Under the pieces are notes generated by a model. That model was not told the origin of the DNA and did not search any database. It saw only the letters and a program-made list of their open reading frames with translations. A DNA stretch of 64,000 nucleotides from Siphonodentalium dalli (Eukaryota > Mollusca > Scaphopoda > Gadilida > Siphonodentaliidae), in contig CP136063.1 of the NCBI GenBank assembly GCA_032622095.1, positions 273,351,426 to 273,415,425 of the forward strand, read 5' to 3'. Below are positions 12,961-27,088 of this stretch, one piece after another. The number at the start of each line of letters is the position of its first letter. Positions within the stretch are counted from its first letter, which is position 1. A program made the position numbers and the translations under genes.

Positions 12961-14530
12961 AACGGTATTTATTGGTAACATACAATGAGTAGACTTACAA
13001 TGAACGCTCTTTATGTGTAACATACCAGGAATAAGACTAACAATGAACGATCTTTATTTGTAACATACCATGAATATACTAACGTGGAACGCTCTTTATT
13101 TCTAACATACCATGACTAATACTAACAATGAACGGTCTTATTTTTAACATACAATGAGTAAGACTAACATTGAACGCTGTGTATTTGTAACATACCACGA
13201 ATAGACTAACAATGAACGCTCTTCAATTGTAACATACCAGGAATAGACTAACAATGAACGCTCTTTATTTGTAACATACCAGGAATAGACTAACAATGAA
13301 CGCGCTTTATTTGTAACATACCAGGGATAGACCAACAATTAACGCTCTTTATTTGTAATATACCATGAATAGACTAACAATGAACGTTCTTTATTTGTAA
13401 CATACCATGAATAAACTAACAATGAACGTTCTTTATTTGTAACATACCAGGAATAAGACAAACAATGAACGCTCTTTATTTGTAACATACCAGGAATAGT
13501 CTTACAATGAACGCTCTTTATTTGTAACATAACATGAATAGACTAGCAATGAACGCTCTTTATTAGTAACATACCAGGAATATAATAACAATGAATGCTC
13601 TTTATTTGTAACATACCAGGAATAGACTAACAATGAACGCTCTTTATTTGGAACATACCATGAATAGACTAAAAATGAACGTTCTTTATTTGTAACATAC
13701 CAGGAATAGAGTAACAATGAACGCTCTTTATTTGTAACATACCAGGAATAGACTAACAATGAACGCTCTTTATTTGTAACTTACCAGGAATAGACTAACA
13801 ATGAACGTTCTTTATTTGTAATATACCATGAATAGACTAACAACGAACGCTCTTTATTTGTAACATACCAGGAATAGACTAGCAATGAACGCTCTTTATT
13901 TGTAACATACCAGGAATATACTAACAATGATCGTTCTTTATTTGTAACATACCATGAATATACTAGCAATGAGCGTTCTTTATTTGTAACATACCAGGAA
14001 TAGACTAACAATGAACGCTCTTTATTTGTAACATACCAGGAATAGACTAACAATGAGCGTTCTTTATTTGTAACATACCAGGAATAGACTAACAATGAAC
14101 GCTCTTTATTTGTAACATACCAGGAATAGACTAACAATGAGCATTCTGTGTTGGTTACATACCACGAATAAGACGAGCAATGAACGCACTTTATTTGTAA
14201 CATACCAGGAATAGACTAACAATGAACGCTCTGTATTTGTAACATACCAGGAATAGATAAACAATTAACGCTCTTTATTTGTAACATACCAGGAATAAGA
14301 CTAACAATGAACGCTCATTATTGGTATGTGAATGATCTTTATTTGTAACATACCATGATTAAGACTAACAATGGACGTACTTTGTTGGATACATACCAGG
14401 AATAAGACAGGCAATGAACGCTCTTTATTTGTAACATACCATGAATAAGACTAGCAATGGACGTTCTTTGTTGGTTAAATACCAGGAATAAGACTAACAA
14501 TGAGCGTTCGCTATTTGTAACATACCAGGG
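12961..14530 (+). repeat. Irregular stretch before the first P-type sequence
   Basis: A mosaic of short block pieces. 12840-13185 resembles 1550-1895. A jump near 13190 leads to 42-bp in-phase monomers at 13339-13759 and 13781-14203. The half-monomer at 14325 is followed by only a remnant of the dimer domain, which breaks off near 14480. Only satellite sequence is seen. Confidence 0.7.
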
Positions 14531-17236
14531 ATAGACCAACAATTAACGCTCTTTATTTGTAATATACCATGAATAGACTAACAATGAACGTTCTTTATTT
14601 GTAACATAACATGAATAGACTAGCAATGAACGCTCTTTATTAGTAACATACCAGGAATATAATAACAATGAACGCTCTTTATTTGTAACATACCAGGAAT
14701 AGACTAACAATGAACGCTCTTTATTTGGAACATACCATGAATAGACTAAAAATGAACGTTCTTTATTTGTAACATACCAGGAATAGAGTAACAATGAACG
14801 CTCTTTATTTGTAACATACCAGGAATAGACTAACAATGAACGCTCTTTATTTGTAACTTACCAGGAATAGACTAACAATGAACGTTCTTTATTTGTAACA
14901 TACCAGGAATAGACTAACAATGAGCGTTCTTTATTTGTAGCATATTAGGAGTAAGACTAACAATGAAAGTTCTTTATTTTTAACATACAATGAGTAAGAC
15001 TAACAATGAACGCTCTATATTTGTAACATACCAGGCATAAGACTAACAATGAACGATCTTTATTTGTAACATACCATGAATATATTAACAATGAACGCTT
15101 TTTATGTGTATCATACCAGGAATAAGACTAACAATGAACGCTCTTTATTTGTAACATACCATGAATAAGAATAACAATGGACGGTCTGTATTTGTAACAT
15201 ACCACGAATAGACTAACAATGAACGCTCTTTAATTGTAACATACCAGGATTAATAACGCTGCACCAGCTCACAAAAGAAACCATCCAACAATAAAGACCA
15301 ATGAACGCTCTTTATTTGTAACATACCAGGAATAGACTAACAATGAACGCTCTTTATTTGTAACATACCAGGGATAGACTAACAATTTACGCTCTTTATT
15401 TGTAATATACCATGAATAGACTAACAATGAACGTTCTTTATTTGTAACAAACCAGGAATAGACTAACTATGAGCGTTCTTTATTTGTAACATACCAGGAG
15501 TAAGACTAACAATGAGCGTTCTTTATATGTAACATACCAGTAATATACTATCGATCAACGCTCTTTATATGTAACATACCAGGAGTAAGGCTAACAATGA
15601 GCGTTCTTTATTTTTAACATACCAGGAATAAGATTAACAATGAGCGATCTTTATTTGTAACATACCATGCATTTTCTAACAAGGAACGCTCTTTATTGGT
15701 AATATACAATGAGTAGAGTAACAATGAACGCTCTTTATGTGTAATAAACCAGGAATAAGACTAACAATGCACGATCATTATTTGTAACATACCATGAATA
15801 TACTAACAAGGAACGCTCTTTATTTGTAACATACCAGGAATAGACTAACAATGAGCGTTCTTTATTGGTAACATACCAGGAGTAAGACTAACAATGAACG
15901 CTCTTTATTTAAAACATATCAGGAATAGACTAACAATGAGCGTTCTTTATTTGTAACATACAAGGAGTAAGACTAACAATGAACGCTCTTTATTTGTATC
16001 ATACCAGGAATAAGACTAACAATGAACGATCTTTATTTGTAACATGCCATGAATATACTAACAAGGAACGCTCTTTATTTGTAACATACAATGATCAAGA
16101 CTAACAATGAACGGTCTTTATTGGTAACAAACTATACATAGACTAACAATGAACGCTCTTTATGTGTAACATACCAGGAATAAGACTACCGATGGACGTT
16201 CTTTGTCGGTTACATACCAGGAATAGACTAACAATAAACGCTCTTTGTTTGTAACATACCAGGAATAGACTAACAATGAACGCTCTTTATTTGTAACATA
16301 CCAGGAATAAGACTAACAATGAATGATCTTTATTGGTAACATACCAGGAATAGACTAACAATGAACGCTCATTATTGGTTATTTACCAGGAGGTGACTAA
16401 CAGAGAACGCTCTTTATTTGTAACATACCATGAATAAGACTAACAATGGACGTTCTTTGTTGGTTACATACCAGGAATAGACTAACAATGAACGCTCTTT
16501 ATTTGTAACATACCAGGAATAAGACTAACAATGAGCGTTCTTTATTTGTAACATACCAGGAATAGACTAACAATGAACGCTCTTTATTTGTAACATACCA
16601 GGAATAGACTAACAATGGGTATTCTATATTGGTAACATACCAGGAGTAAGACTAACAATGAACGCTCTTTATTTATAACATACCAGGAATAGACTAACAA
16701 TGAGCGTTCTTCATTTGTAACATACCAGGAGTAAGACTAACAATGAACGCTCTTTATTTTTAACATACCAGGAATAGACTATATAGCAATGAGCGTTCTT
16801 TATTTGTAACATACTAGGAATAGACTAACAATGAACGCTCTTTATTTGTAACATACCAGGAATAGACTAACAATGAACGTTCTTTATTTGTAACATACCT
16901 GGAATAAGACTAACAATGGACGTTCTTTATTTGTAACATACCAGTAATAGACTAACAATGAGCGTTCTTTATTTGTAACATACCAGGAATAAGACTAGCA
17001 ATGAACGTTCTGTATTTGTAACATACCAGGAATAGACTAGCAATGAACGCTCTTTATTTGTAACATACCAGGAATAGACTAACAATGGACGTTCTTTATT
17101 TGTAACATACCAGGAATAGACTAACAATGGAGGTTCTTTATGTGTAACATACCAGGAATAGACTAACAATGAGCGTTCTTTATTTGTAACATACCAGGAA
17201 TAAGACCAACAATGGACGTTCTTTATTTGTAACATA
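14531..17236 (+). repeat. P0: right part of a P block
   Basis: From about 14531 the order and variants follow the P blocks: in-phase tract at 14543-14836, segment L at 15248-15299, the diverged-monomer zone, then the in-phase tract starting at 16969. L here to L in P1 is 5,064 bp, close to the 5,072-bp period. Compared with the piece at 9681-11690 it lacks 131 bp, three monomers including the one with ACTATATAACAATG, near 15990. Confidence 0.8.
15248..15299 (+). repeat. Segment L, copy 3 (P0)
   Basis: Identical to copy 1 by eye. It lies 5,064 bp from copy 2 and 5,072 bp from copy 4. Confidence 0.85.
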
Positions 17237-17945
17237 TCAGGAATAGACTATCAATGGACACTCTTTATTTGTAACGTACCAGGAATATACTAGCAATGAA
17301 CGCTCTTTGTTTGTAACATACCATGAATAGACTAGCAATGAACGCTTTTTATTTGTTACATACAAGTAATAGACTAAAAATGAGCGTTCGTTATTTGTAA
17401 CATACCATGAATAGACTAACAATGAACGCTCTTTATTTGTAACATACCAGGAATAGACTAGCAATGAACGCTCTTTATGTGTAACATACCAGGAATATAC
17501 TAACAATGATCGTTCGTTATTTGTAACATACCATGAATATACTAGCAATGAGCGTTCTTTATTTGTAACATACCAGGAATAGACTAACAATGAACGCTCT
17601 TTATTTGTAACATACCAGGAATAGACTAACAATGAGCGTTCTTTATTTGTAACATACCAGGAATAGACTAACAATGAACGCTCTTTATTTGTAACATACC
17701 AGGAATAGACTAACAATGAGCATTCTGTGTTGGTTACATACCACGAATAAGACGAGCAATGAACGCACTTTATTTGTAACATACCAGGAATAGATTAGCA
17801 ATGAACGCTCTTTATTTGTAACATACCAGGAATAGACAAACAATGAACGCTCTGTATTTGTAACATACCAGGAATAGATAGACAATTAACGCTCTTTATT
17901 TGTAACATACCAGGAATAAGACTAACAATGAACGCTCATTATTGG

Positions 17946-18850
17946 TATGTGAATGATCTTTATTTGTAACATACCATGAATAAGACTAACAATGGACGTA
18001 CTTTGTTGGTTACATACCAGGAATAAGACAGGCAATGAACGCTCTTTATTTGTAACATACCATGAATAAGACTAGCAATGGACGTTCTTTGTTGGTTAAA
18101 TACCAGGAATAAGACTAGCAATGAACGCTCTTTATTTGTAACATACCAGGAGTAAGACTAACAATGAACGCTCTTTATTGGTAACATACCAGGAGTAAGA
18201 CTAACAATGGACGTTCTTTGTTGGTTACATACCAGGGATAAGACTAGCAATGAACGCTCTTTATTTGTAACATACCATGAATAAGACTAACAATGGACGT
18301 TCTTTGTTGGTTACATACCAGGAATAAGACTAGCACTGAACGCTCTTTATTTGTAACATATCAGGAGTAAGACTAACAATGAACGCTCTTTATTTGTAAC
18401 TTACCAAGAGTAAGACTAACAATGGACGTTATTTGTTGGTTACATACCAGGGATAAGACTAGCAATGAACGCTCTTTATTTGTAACATGCAATGAATAAG
18501 ACTAACAATTGACGTTCTTTGTTGGTTACATACCAGAAATAAGACTAGCAATGAACGCTCTTTATTTTTAACATACCATGAATAAGACTAACAATGGACG
18601 TTCTTTGTTGGTTACATACCAGGATTAAGACTAGCAATGAACGCTCTTTATTTGTAACATACAATGAGTAAGACTAACTATGAACGCGCTTTATTTGTAA
18701 CATACCAGGAATAAACCAACAATGGACGTTCTTTGTTGGTTACATACCAGGAATAGATTAACAGTGAACGCTCTTTATTTGTAACATACCATGAATAAGA
18801 CTAACAATGGACGTTCTTTGTTGGTTACATACCAGGAGTAAGACTATCAA
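17946..18850 (+). repeat. 86-bp dimer domain headed by a 21-bp half-monomer
   Basis: The domain opens with TATGTGAATGATCTTTATT, part of a 21-bp unit lacking half of a monomer. It continues as alternating 43-bp types: one with GGACGTTC and TTTGTTGGTTAC, the other with GAACGCTC and TTTATTTGTAAC. The 43-bp length breaks every reading frame, so this zone is free of long open frames. Half-monomers lie at 588, 5243, 7982, 11870, 14325, 17946, 23018, 25889, 27403, 29757, 34829, 37700, 39293, 44365, 47236, 48664, 51018, 59996 and 62867. Each is followed by a full or shortened dimer domain. Confidence 0.85.
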
Positions 18851-20319
18851 TGAGCGTTCTTTATTTGTAACATACAAGGAATAGACTAACAATGAACGCT
18901 CTTTATTAGTAACATACCAGGAATAAGACTAACAATGAGCGTTCGCTATTTGTAACATACCAGGAATAAGACTAACAATGAGCGTTCTTTATTTGTAACA
19001 TACCATGACTAAGACTGACAATGAACGGTATTTATTGGTAACATACAATGAGTAGACTTACAATGAACGCTCTTTATGTGTAACATACCAGGAATAAGAC
19101 TAACAATGAACGATCTTTATTTGTAACATACCATGAATATACTAACGTGGAACGCTCTTTATTTCTAACATACCATGACTAATACTAACAATGAACGGTC
19201 TTATTTTTAACATACAATGAGTAAGACTAACATTGAACGCTCTGTATTTGTAACATACCAGGCATAAGACTAACAATGAACGATCTTTATTTGTAACATA
19301 CCATGAATATACTAACAATGAACGCTTTTTATGTGTATCATACCAGGAATAAGACTAACAATGAACGCTCTTTATTTGTAACATACCATGAACAAGAATA
19401 ACAATGGACGGTCTTTATTTGTAACATACCACGAATAGACTAACAATGAACGCTCTTCAATTGTAACATACCAGGAATAGACTAACAATGAACGCTCTTT
19501 ATTTGTAACATACCAGGAATATACTAACAATGAACGCTCTTTATTTGTAACATACCAGGGATAGACCAACAATTAACGCTCTTTATTTGTAATATACCAT
19601 GAATAGACTAACAATGAACGTTCTTTATTTGTAACATACCATGAATAAACTAACAATGAACGTTCTTTATTTGTAACATAACATGAATAGACTAGCAATG
19701 AACGCTCTTTATTAGTAACATACCAGGAATATAATAACAATGAACGCTCTTTATTTGTAACATACCAGGAATAGACTAACAATGAACGCTCTTTATTTGG
19801 AACATACCATGAATAGACTAAAAATGAACGTTCTTTATTTGTAACATACCAGGAATAGAGTAACAATGAACGCTCTTTATTTGTAACATACCAGGAATAG
19901 ACTAACAATGAACGCTCTTTATTTGTAACTTACCAGGAATAGACTAACAATGAACGTTCTTTATTTGTAACATACCAGGAATAGACTAACAATGAGCGTT
20001 CTTTATTTGTAGCATATTAGGAGTAAGACTAACAATGAAAGTTCTTTATTTTTAACATACAATGAGTAAGACTAACAATGAACGCTCTATATTTGTAACA
20101 TACCAGGCATAAGACTAACAATGAACGATCTTTATTTGTAACATACCATGAATATATTAACAATGAACGCTTTTTATGTGTATCATACCAGGAATAAGAC
20201 TAACAATGAACGCTCTTTATTTGTAACATACCATGAATAAGAATAACAATGGACGGTCTGTATTTGTAACATACCACGAATAGACTAACAATGAACGCTC
20301 TTTAATTGTAACATACCAG

Positions 20320-20371
20320 GATTAATAACGCTGCACCAGCTCACAAAAGAAACCATCCAACAATAAAGACC
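20320..20371 (+). repeat. Segment L, copy 4 (P1)
   Basis: Identical to copy 1 by eye. The next Q block has no L at the matching place, so the next copy is 11,811 bp away. Confidence 0.85.
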
Positions 20372-23300
20372 AATGAACGCTCTTTATTTGTAACATACCA
20401 GGAATAGACTAACAATGAACGCTCTTTATTTGTAACATACCAGGGATAGACTAACAATTTACGCTCTTTATTTGTAATATACCATGAATAGACTAACAAT
20501 GAACGTTCTTTATTTGTAACAAACCAGGAATAGACTAACTATGAGCGTTCTTTATTTGTAACATACCAGGAGTAAGACTAACAATGAGCGTTCTTTATAT
20601 GTAACATACCAGTAATATACTATCGATCAACGCTCTTTATATGTAACATACCAGGAGTAAGGCTAACAATGAGCGTTCTTTATTTTTAACATACCAGGAA
20701 TAAGATTAACAATGAGCGATCTTTATTTGTAACATACCATGCATTTTCTAACAAGGAACGCTCTTTATTGGTAATATACAATGAGTAGAGTAACAATGAA
20801 CGCTCTTTATGTGTAATAAACCAGGAATAAGACTAACAATGCACGATCATTATTTGTAACATACCATGAATATACTAACAAGGAACGCTCTTTATTTGTA
20901 ACATACCAGGAATAGACTAACAATGAGCGTTCTTTATTGGTAACATACCAGGAGTAAGACTAACAATGAACGCTCTTTATTTAAAACATATCAGGAATAG
21001 ACTAACAATGAGCGTTCTTTATTTGTAACATACAAGGAGTAAGACTAACAATGAACGCTCTTTATTTGTAACATACCAGGAATAAGACTAACAATGAACG
21101 ATCTTTATTTGTAACATGCCATGAATATACTAACAAGGAACGCTCTTTATTTGTAACATACAATGATCAAGACTAACAATGAACGGTCTTTATTGGTAAC
21201 AAACTATACATAGACTAACAATGAACGCTCTTTATGTGTAACATACCAGGAATAAGACTACCGATGGACGTTCTTTGTCGGTTACATACCAGGAATAGAC
21301 TAACAATAAACGCTCTTTGTTTGTAACATACCAGGAATAGACTAACAATGAACGCTCTTTATTTGTAACATACCAGGAATAAGACTAACAATGAATGATC
21401 TTTATTGGTAACATACCAGGAATAGACTAACAATGAACGCTCATTATTGGTTATTTACCAGGAGGTGACTAACAGAGAACGCTCTTTATTTGTAACATAC
21501 CATGAATAAGACTAACAATGGACGTTCTTTGTTGGTTACATACCAGGAATAGACTAACAATGAACGCTCTTTATTTGTAACATACCAGGAATAAGACTAA
21601 CAATGAGCGTTCTTTATTTGTAACATACCAGGAATAGACTAACAATGAACGCTCTTTATTTGTAACATACCAGGAATAGACTAACAATGGGTATTCTATA
21701 TTGGTAACATACCAGGAGTAAGACTAACAATGAACGCTCTTTATTTATAACATACCAGGAATAGACTAACAATGAGCGTTCTTCATTTGTAACATACCAG
21801 GAGTAAGACTAACAATGAACGCTCTTTATTTTTAACATACCAGGAATAGACTATATAGCAATGAGCGTTCTTTATTTGTAACATACTAGGAATAGACTAA
21901 CAATGAACGCTCTTTATTTGTAACATACCAGGAATAGACTAACAATGAACGTTCTTTATTTGTAACATACCTGGAATAAGACTAACAATGGACGTTCTTT
22001 ATTTGTAACATACCAGTAATAGACTAACAATGAGCGTTCTTTATTTGTAACATACCAGGAATAAGACTAGCAATGAACGTTCTGTATTTGTAACATACCA
22101 GGAATAGACTAGCAATGAACGCTCTTTATTTGTAACATACCAGGAATAGACTAACAATGGACGTTCTTTATTTGTAACATACCAGGAATAGACTAACAAT
22201 GGAGGTTCTTTATGTGTAACATACCAGGAATAGACTAACAATGAGCGTTCTTTATTTGTAACATACCAGGAATAAGACCAACAATGGACGTTCTTTATTT
22301 GTAACATATCAGGAATAGACTATCAATGGACACTCTTTATTTGTAACGTACCAGGAATATACTAGCAATGAACGCTCTTTGTTTGTAACATACCATGAAT
22401 AGACTAGCAATGAACGCTTTTTATTTGTTACATACAAGTAATAGACTAAAAATGAGCGTTCGTTATTTGTAACATACCATGAATAGACTAACAATGAACG
22501 CTCTTTATTTGTAACATACCAGGAATAGACTAGCAATGAACGCTCTTTATGTGTAACATACCAGGAATATACTAACAATGATCGTTCGTTATTTGTAACA
22601 TACCATGAATATACTAGCAATGAGCGTTCTTTATTTGTAACATACCAGGAATAGACTAACAATGAACGCTCTTTATTTGTAACATACCAGGAATAGACTA
22701 ACAATGAGCGTTCTTTATTTGTAACATACCAGGAATAGACTAACAATGAACGCTCTTTATTTGTAACATACCAGGAATAGACTAACAATGAGCATTCTGT
22801 GTTGGTTACATACCACGAATAAGACGAGCAATGAACGCACTTTATTTGTAACATACCAGGAATAGATTAGCAATGAACGCTCTTTATTTGTAACATACCA
22901 GGAATAGACAAACAATGAACGCTCTGTATTTGTAACATACCAGGAATAGATAGACAATTAACGCTCTTTATTTGTAACATACCAGGAATAAGACTAACAA
23001 TGAACGCTCATTATTGGTATGTGAATGATCTTTATTTGTAACATACCATGAATAAGACTAACAATGGACGTACTTTGTTGGTTACATACCAGGAATAAGA
23101 CAGGCAATGAACGCTCTTTATTTGTAACATACCATGAATAAGACTAGCAATGGACGTTCTTTGTTGGTTAAATACCAGGAATAAGACTAGCAATGAACGC
23201 TCTTTATTTGTAACATACCAGGAGTAAGACTAACAATGAACGCTCTTTATTGGTAACATACCAGGAGTAAGACTAACAATGGACGTTCTTTGTTGGTTAC

Positions 23301-26300
23301 ATACCAGGGATAAGACTAGCAATGAACGCTCTTTATTTGTAACATACCATGAATAAGACTAACAATGGACGTTCTTTGTTGGTTACATACCAGGAATAAG
23401 ACTAGCACTGAACGCTCTTTATTTGTAACATATCAGGAGTAAGACTAACAATGAACGCTCTTTATTTGTAACTTACCAAGAGTAAGACTAACAATGGACG
23501 TTATTTGTTGTTTACATACCAGGGATAAGACTAGCAATGAACGCTCTTTATTTGTAACATGCAATGAATAAGACTAACAATTGACGTTCTTTGTTGGTTA
23601 CATACCAGAAATAAGACTAGCAATGAACGCTCTTTATTTTTAACATACCATGAATAAGACTAACAATGGACGTTCTTTGTTGGTTACATACCAGGATTAA
23701 GACTAGCAATGAACGCTCTTTATTTGTAACATACAATGAGTAAGACTAACTATGAACGCGCTTTATTTGTAACATACCAGGAATAAACCAACAATGGACG
23801 TTCTTTGTTGGTTACATACCAGGAATAGATTAACAGTGAACGCTCTTTATTTGTAACATACCATGAATAAGACTAACAATGGACGTTCTTTGTTGGTTAC
23901 ATACCAGGAGTAAGACTATCAATGAGCGTTCTTTATTTGTAACATACAAGGAATAGACTAACAATGAACGCTCTTTATTAGTAACATACCAGGAATAAGA
24001 CTAACAATGAGCGTTCGCTATTTGTAACATACCAGGAATAAGACTAACAATGAGCGTTCTTTATTTGTAACATACCATGACTAAGACTGACAATGAACGG
24101 TATTTATTGGTAACATACAATGAGTAGACTTACAATGAACGCTCTTTATGTGTAACATACCAGGAATAAGACTAACAATGAACGATCTTTATTTGTAACA
24201 TACCATGAATATACTAACGTGGAACGCTCTTTATTTCTAACATACCATGACTAATACTAACAATGAACGGTCTTATTTTTAACATACAATGAGTAAGACT
24301 AACATTGAACGCTCTGTATTTGTAACATACCAGGCATAAGACTAACAATGAACGATCTTTATTTGTAACATACCATGAATATACTAACAATGAACGCTTT
24401 TTATGTGTATCATACCAGGAATAAGACTAACAATGAACGCTCTTTATTTGTAACATACCATGAACAAGAATAACAATGGACGGTCTTTATTTGTAACATA
24501 CCACGAATAGACTAACAATGAACGCTCTTCAATTGTAACATACCAGGAATAGACTAACAATGAACGCTCTTTATTTGTAACATACCAGGAATAGACTAAC
24601 AATGAACGCTCTTTATTTGTAACTTACCAGGGATAGACCAACAATTAACGCTCTTTATTTGTAATATACCATGAATAGACTAACAATGAACGTTCTTTAT
24701 TTGTAACATACCATGAATAAACTAACAATGAACGTTCTTTATTTGTAACATACCAGGAATAAGACAAACAATGAACGCTCTTTATTTGTAACATACCAGG
24801 AATAGTCTTACAATGAACGCTCTTTATTTGTAACATAACATGAATAGACTAGCAATGAACGCTCTTTATTAGTAACATACCAGGAATATAATAACAATGA
24901 ATGCTCTTTATTTGTAACATACCAGGAATAGACTAACAATGAACGCTCTTTATTTGGAACATACCATGAATAGACTAAAAATGAACGTTCTTTATTTGTA
25001 ACATACCAGGAATAGAGTAACAATGAACGCTCTTTATTTGTAACATACCAGGAATAGACTAACAATGAACGCTCTTTATTTGTAACTTACCAGGAATAGA
25101 CTAACAATGAACGTTCTTTATTTGTAACATACCAGGAATAGACTAACAATGAGCGTTCTTTATTTGTAGCATATTAGGAGTAAGACTAACAATGAAAGTT
25201 CTTTATTTTTAACATACAATGAGTCAGACTAACAATGCACGCTCTATATTTGTAACATACCAGGCATAAGACTAACAATGAACGATCTTTATTTGTAACA
25301 TACCATGAATACATTAACAATGAACGCTTTTTATGTGTATCATACCAGGAATAAGACTAACAATGAACGCTCTTTATTTGTAACATACCATGAATAAGAA
25401 TAACAATGGACGGTCTTTATTTGTAACATACCACGAATAGACTAACAATGAACGCTCTTTAATTGTAACATACCAGGAATAGACTAACAATGAACGCTCT
25501 TTATTTGTAACATACCAGGAATAGACTAACAATGAACGCTCTTTATTTGTAACATACCAGGGATAGACTAACAATTTACGCTCTTTATTTGTAATATACC
25601 ATGAATAGACTAACAATGAACGTTCTTTATTTGTAACAAACCAGGAATAGACTAACTATGAGCGTTCTTTATTTGTAACATACCAGGAGTAAGACTAGCA
25701 ATGAACACTCTTTATTTGTAACATACCAGGAGTAAGACTAACAATGAGCGTTCTTTATATGTAACATACCAGTAATATACTATCTATCAACGCTCTTTAT
25801 TTGTAACATACCAGGAATAGATAAACAATTAACGCTCTTTATTTGTAACATACCAGGAATAAGACTAACAATGAACGCTCATTATTGGTATGTGAATGAT
25901 CTTTATTTGTAACATACCATGAATAAGACTAACAATGGACGTACTTTGTTGGTTACATACCAGGAATAAGACAGGCAATGAACGCTCTTTATTTGTAACA
26001 TACCATGAATAAGACTAGCAATGGACGTTCTTTGTTGGTTAAATACCAGGAATAAGACTAGCAATGAACGCTCTTTATTTGTAACATACCAGGAGTAAGA
26101 CTAACAATGAACGCTCTTTATTGGTAACATACCAGGAGTAAGACTAACAATGGACGTTCTTTGTTGGTTACATACCAGGGATAAGACTAGCAATGAACGC
26201 TCTTTATTTGTAACATACCATGAATAAGACTAACAATGGACGTTCTTTGTTGGTTACATACCAGGAATAAGACTAGCAATGAACGCTCTTTATTTGTAAC

Positions 26301-26816
26301 ATATCAGGAGTAAGACTAACAATGAACGCTCTTTATTTGTAACTTACCAAGAGTAAGACTAACAATGGACGTTATTTGTTGTTTACATACCAGGGATAAG
26401 ACTAGCAATGAACGCTCTTTATTTGTAACATGCAATGAATAAGACTAACAATTGACGTTCTTTGTTGGTTACATACCAGAAATAAGACTAGCAATGAACG
26501 CTCTTTAATTTTAACATACCATGAATAAGACTAACAATGGACGTTCTTCAATTGTAACATACCAGGAATAGACTAACAATGAACGCTCTTTATTTGTAAC
26601 ATACCAGGAATAGACTAACAATGAACGCTCTTTATTTGTAACATACCAGGGATAGACCAACAAGTAACGCTCTTTATTTGTAATATACCATGAATAGACT
26701 AACAATGAACGTTCTTTATTTGTAACATACCATGAATAAACTAACAATGAACGTTCTTTATTTGTAACATACCAGGAATAAGACAAACAATGAACGCTCT
26801 TTATTTGTAACATACC

Positions 26817-26844
26817 AGGAATAGTCTTACAGGAATAGTCTTAC
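26817..26844 (+). repeat. 14-bp doublet, copy 2 (Q1)
   Basis: Same doublet and same GTAATG joint as at 12798, showing descent from one event. Confidence 0.85.
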
Positions 26845-27059
26845 GTAATGAACGCTCTTTATTAGTAACATACCAGGAATAAGACTAACAATGAGCGTTC
26901 GCTATTTGTAACATACCAGGAATAAGACTAACAATGAGCGTTCTTTATTTGTAACATACCAGGAATAGACTAACAATGAACGCTCTTTATTTGTAACATA
27001 CCAGGAATAGACTAACAATGGGTATTCTATATTGGTAACATACCAGGAGTAAGACTAAC

Positions 27060-27088
27060 AATGAACGCTCTTTAGGAATAGACTAACA
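27060..27088 (+). repeat. 29-bp truncated monomer, Q1
   Basis: GAACGCTCTTTA runs straight into GGAATAGACTAACAATG. The 14 bases normally between them (TTTGTAACATACCA) are missing. The same lesion occurs near 48335 in Q3 and nowhere else that I saw. Edges are given to within a few bases. Confidence 0.8.

Larger units (their letters stand above)
17237..22308 (+). repeat. P1: 5,072-bp higher-order repeat block
   Basis: I set block starts at the CAATGGACACTC monomer that opens the 546-bp in-phase tract. Order inside: in-phase tract, half-monomer at 17946, 86-bp dimer domain to about 18850, mixed monomers, in-phase zone 19372-19908, segment L at 20320, diverged-monomer zone, then the 88-codon in-phase zone ending the next block's lead-in. 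The period to the next block is 5,072 bp by three landmarks (block start, half-monomer and the in-phase zone at 16969/22041). That is roughly 119 monomers. Confidence 0.9.

Noticed and set aside
22309-22854. 181-codon minus-strand open frame and its relatives as a gene for a 14-residue repeat protein
   Set aside because: The frame is open because 42 is divisible by three. It has no non-repeat part, signal or domain, starts at whichever monomer offers ATG, and shifts between copies with single-base changes.
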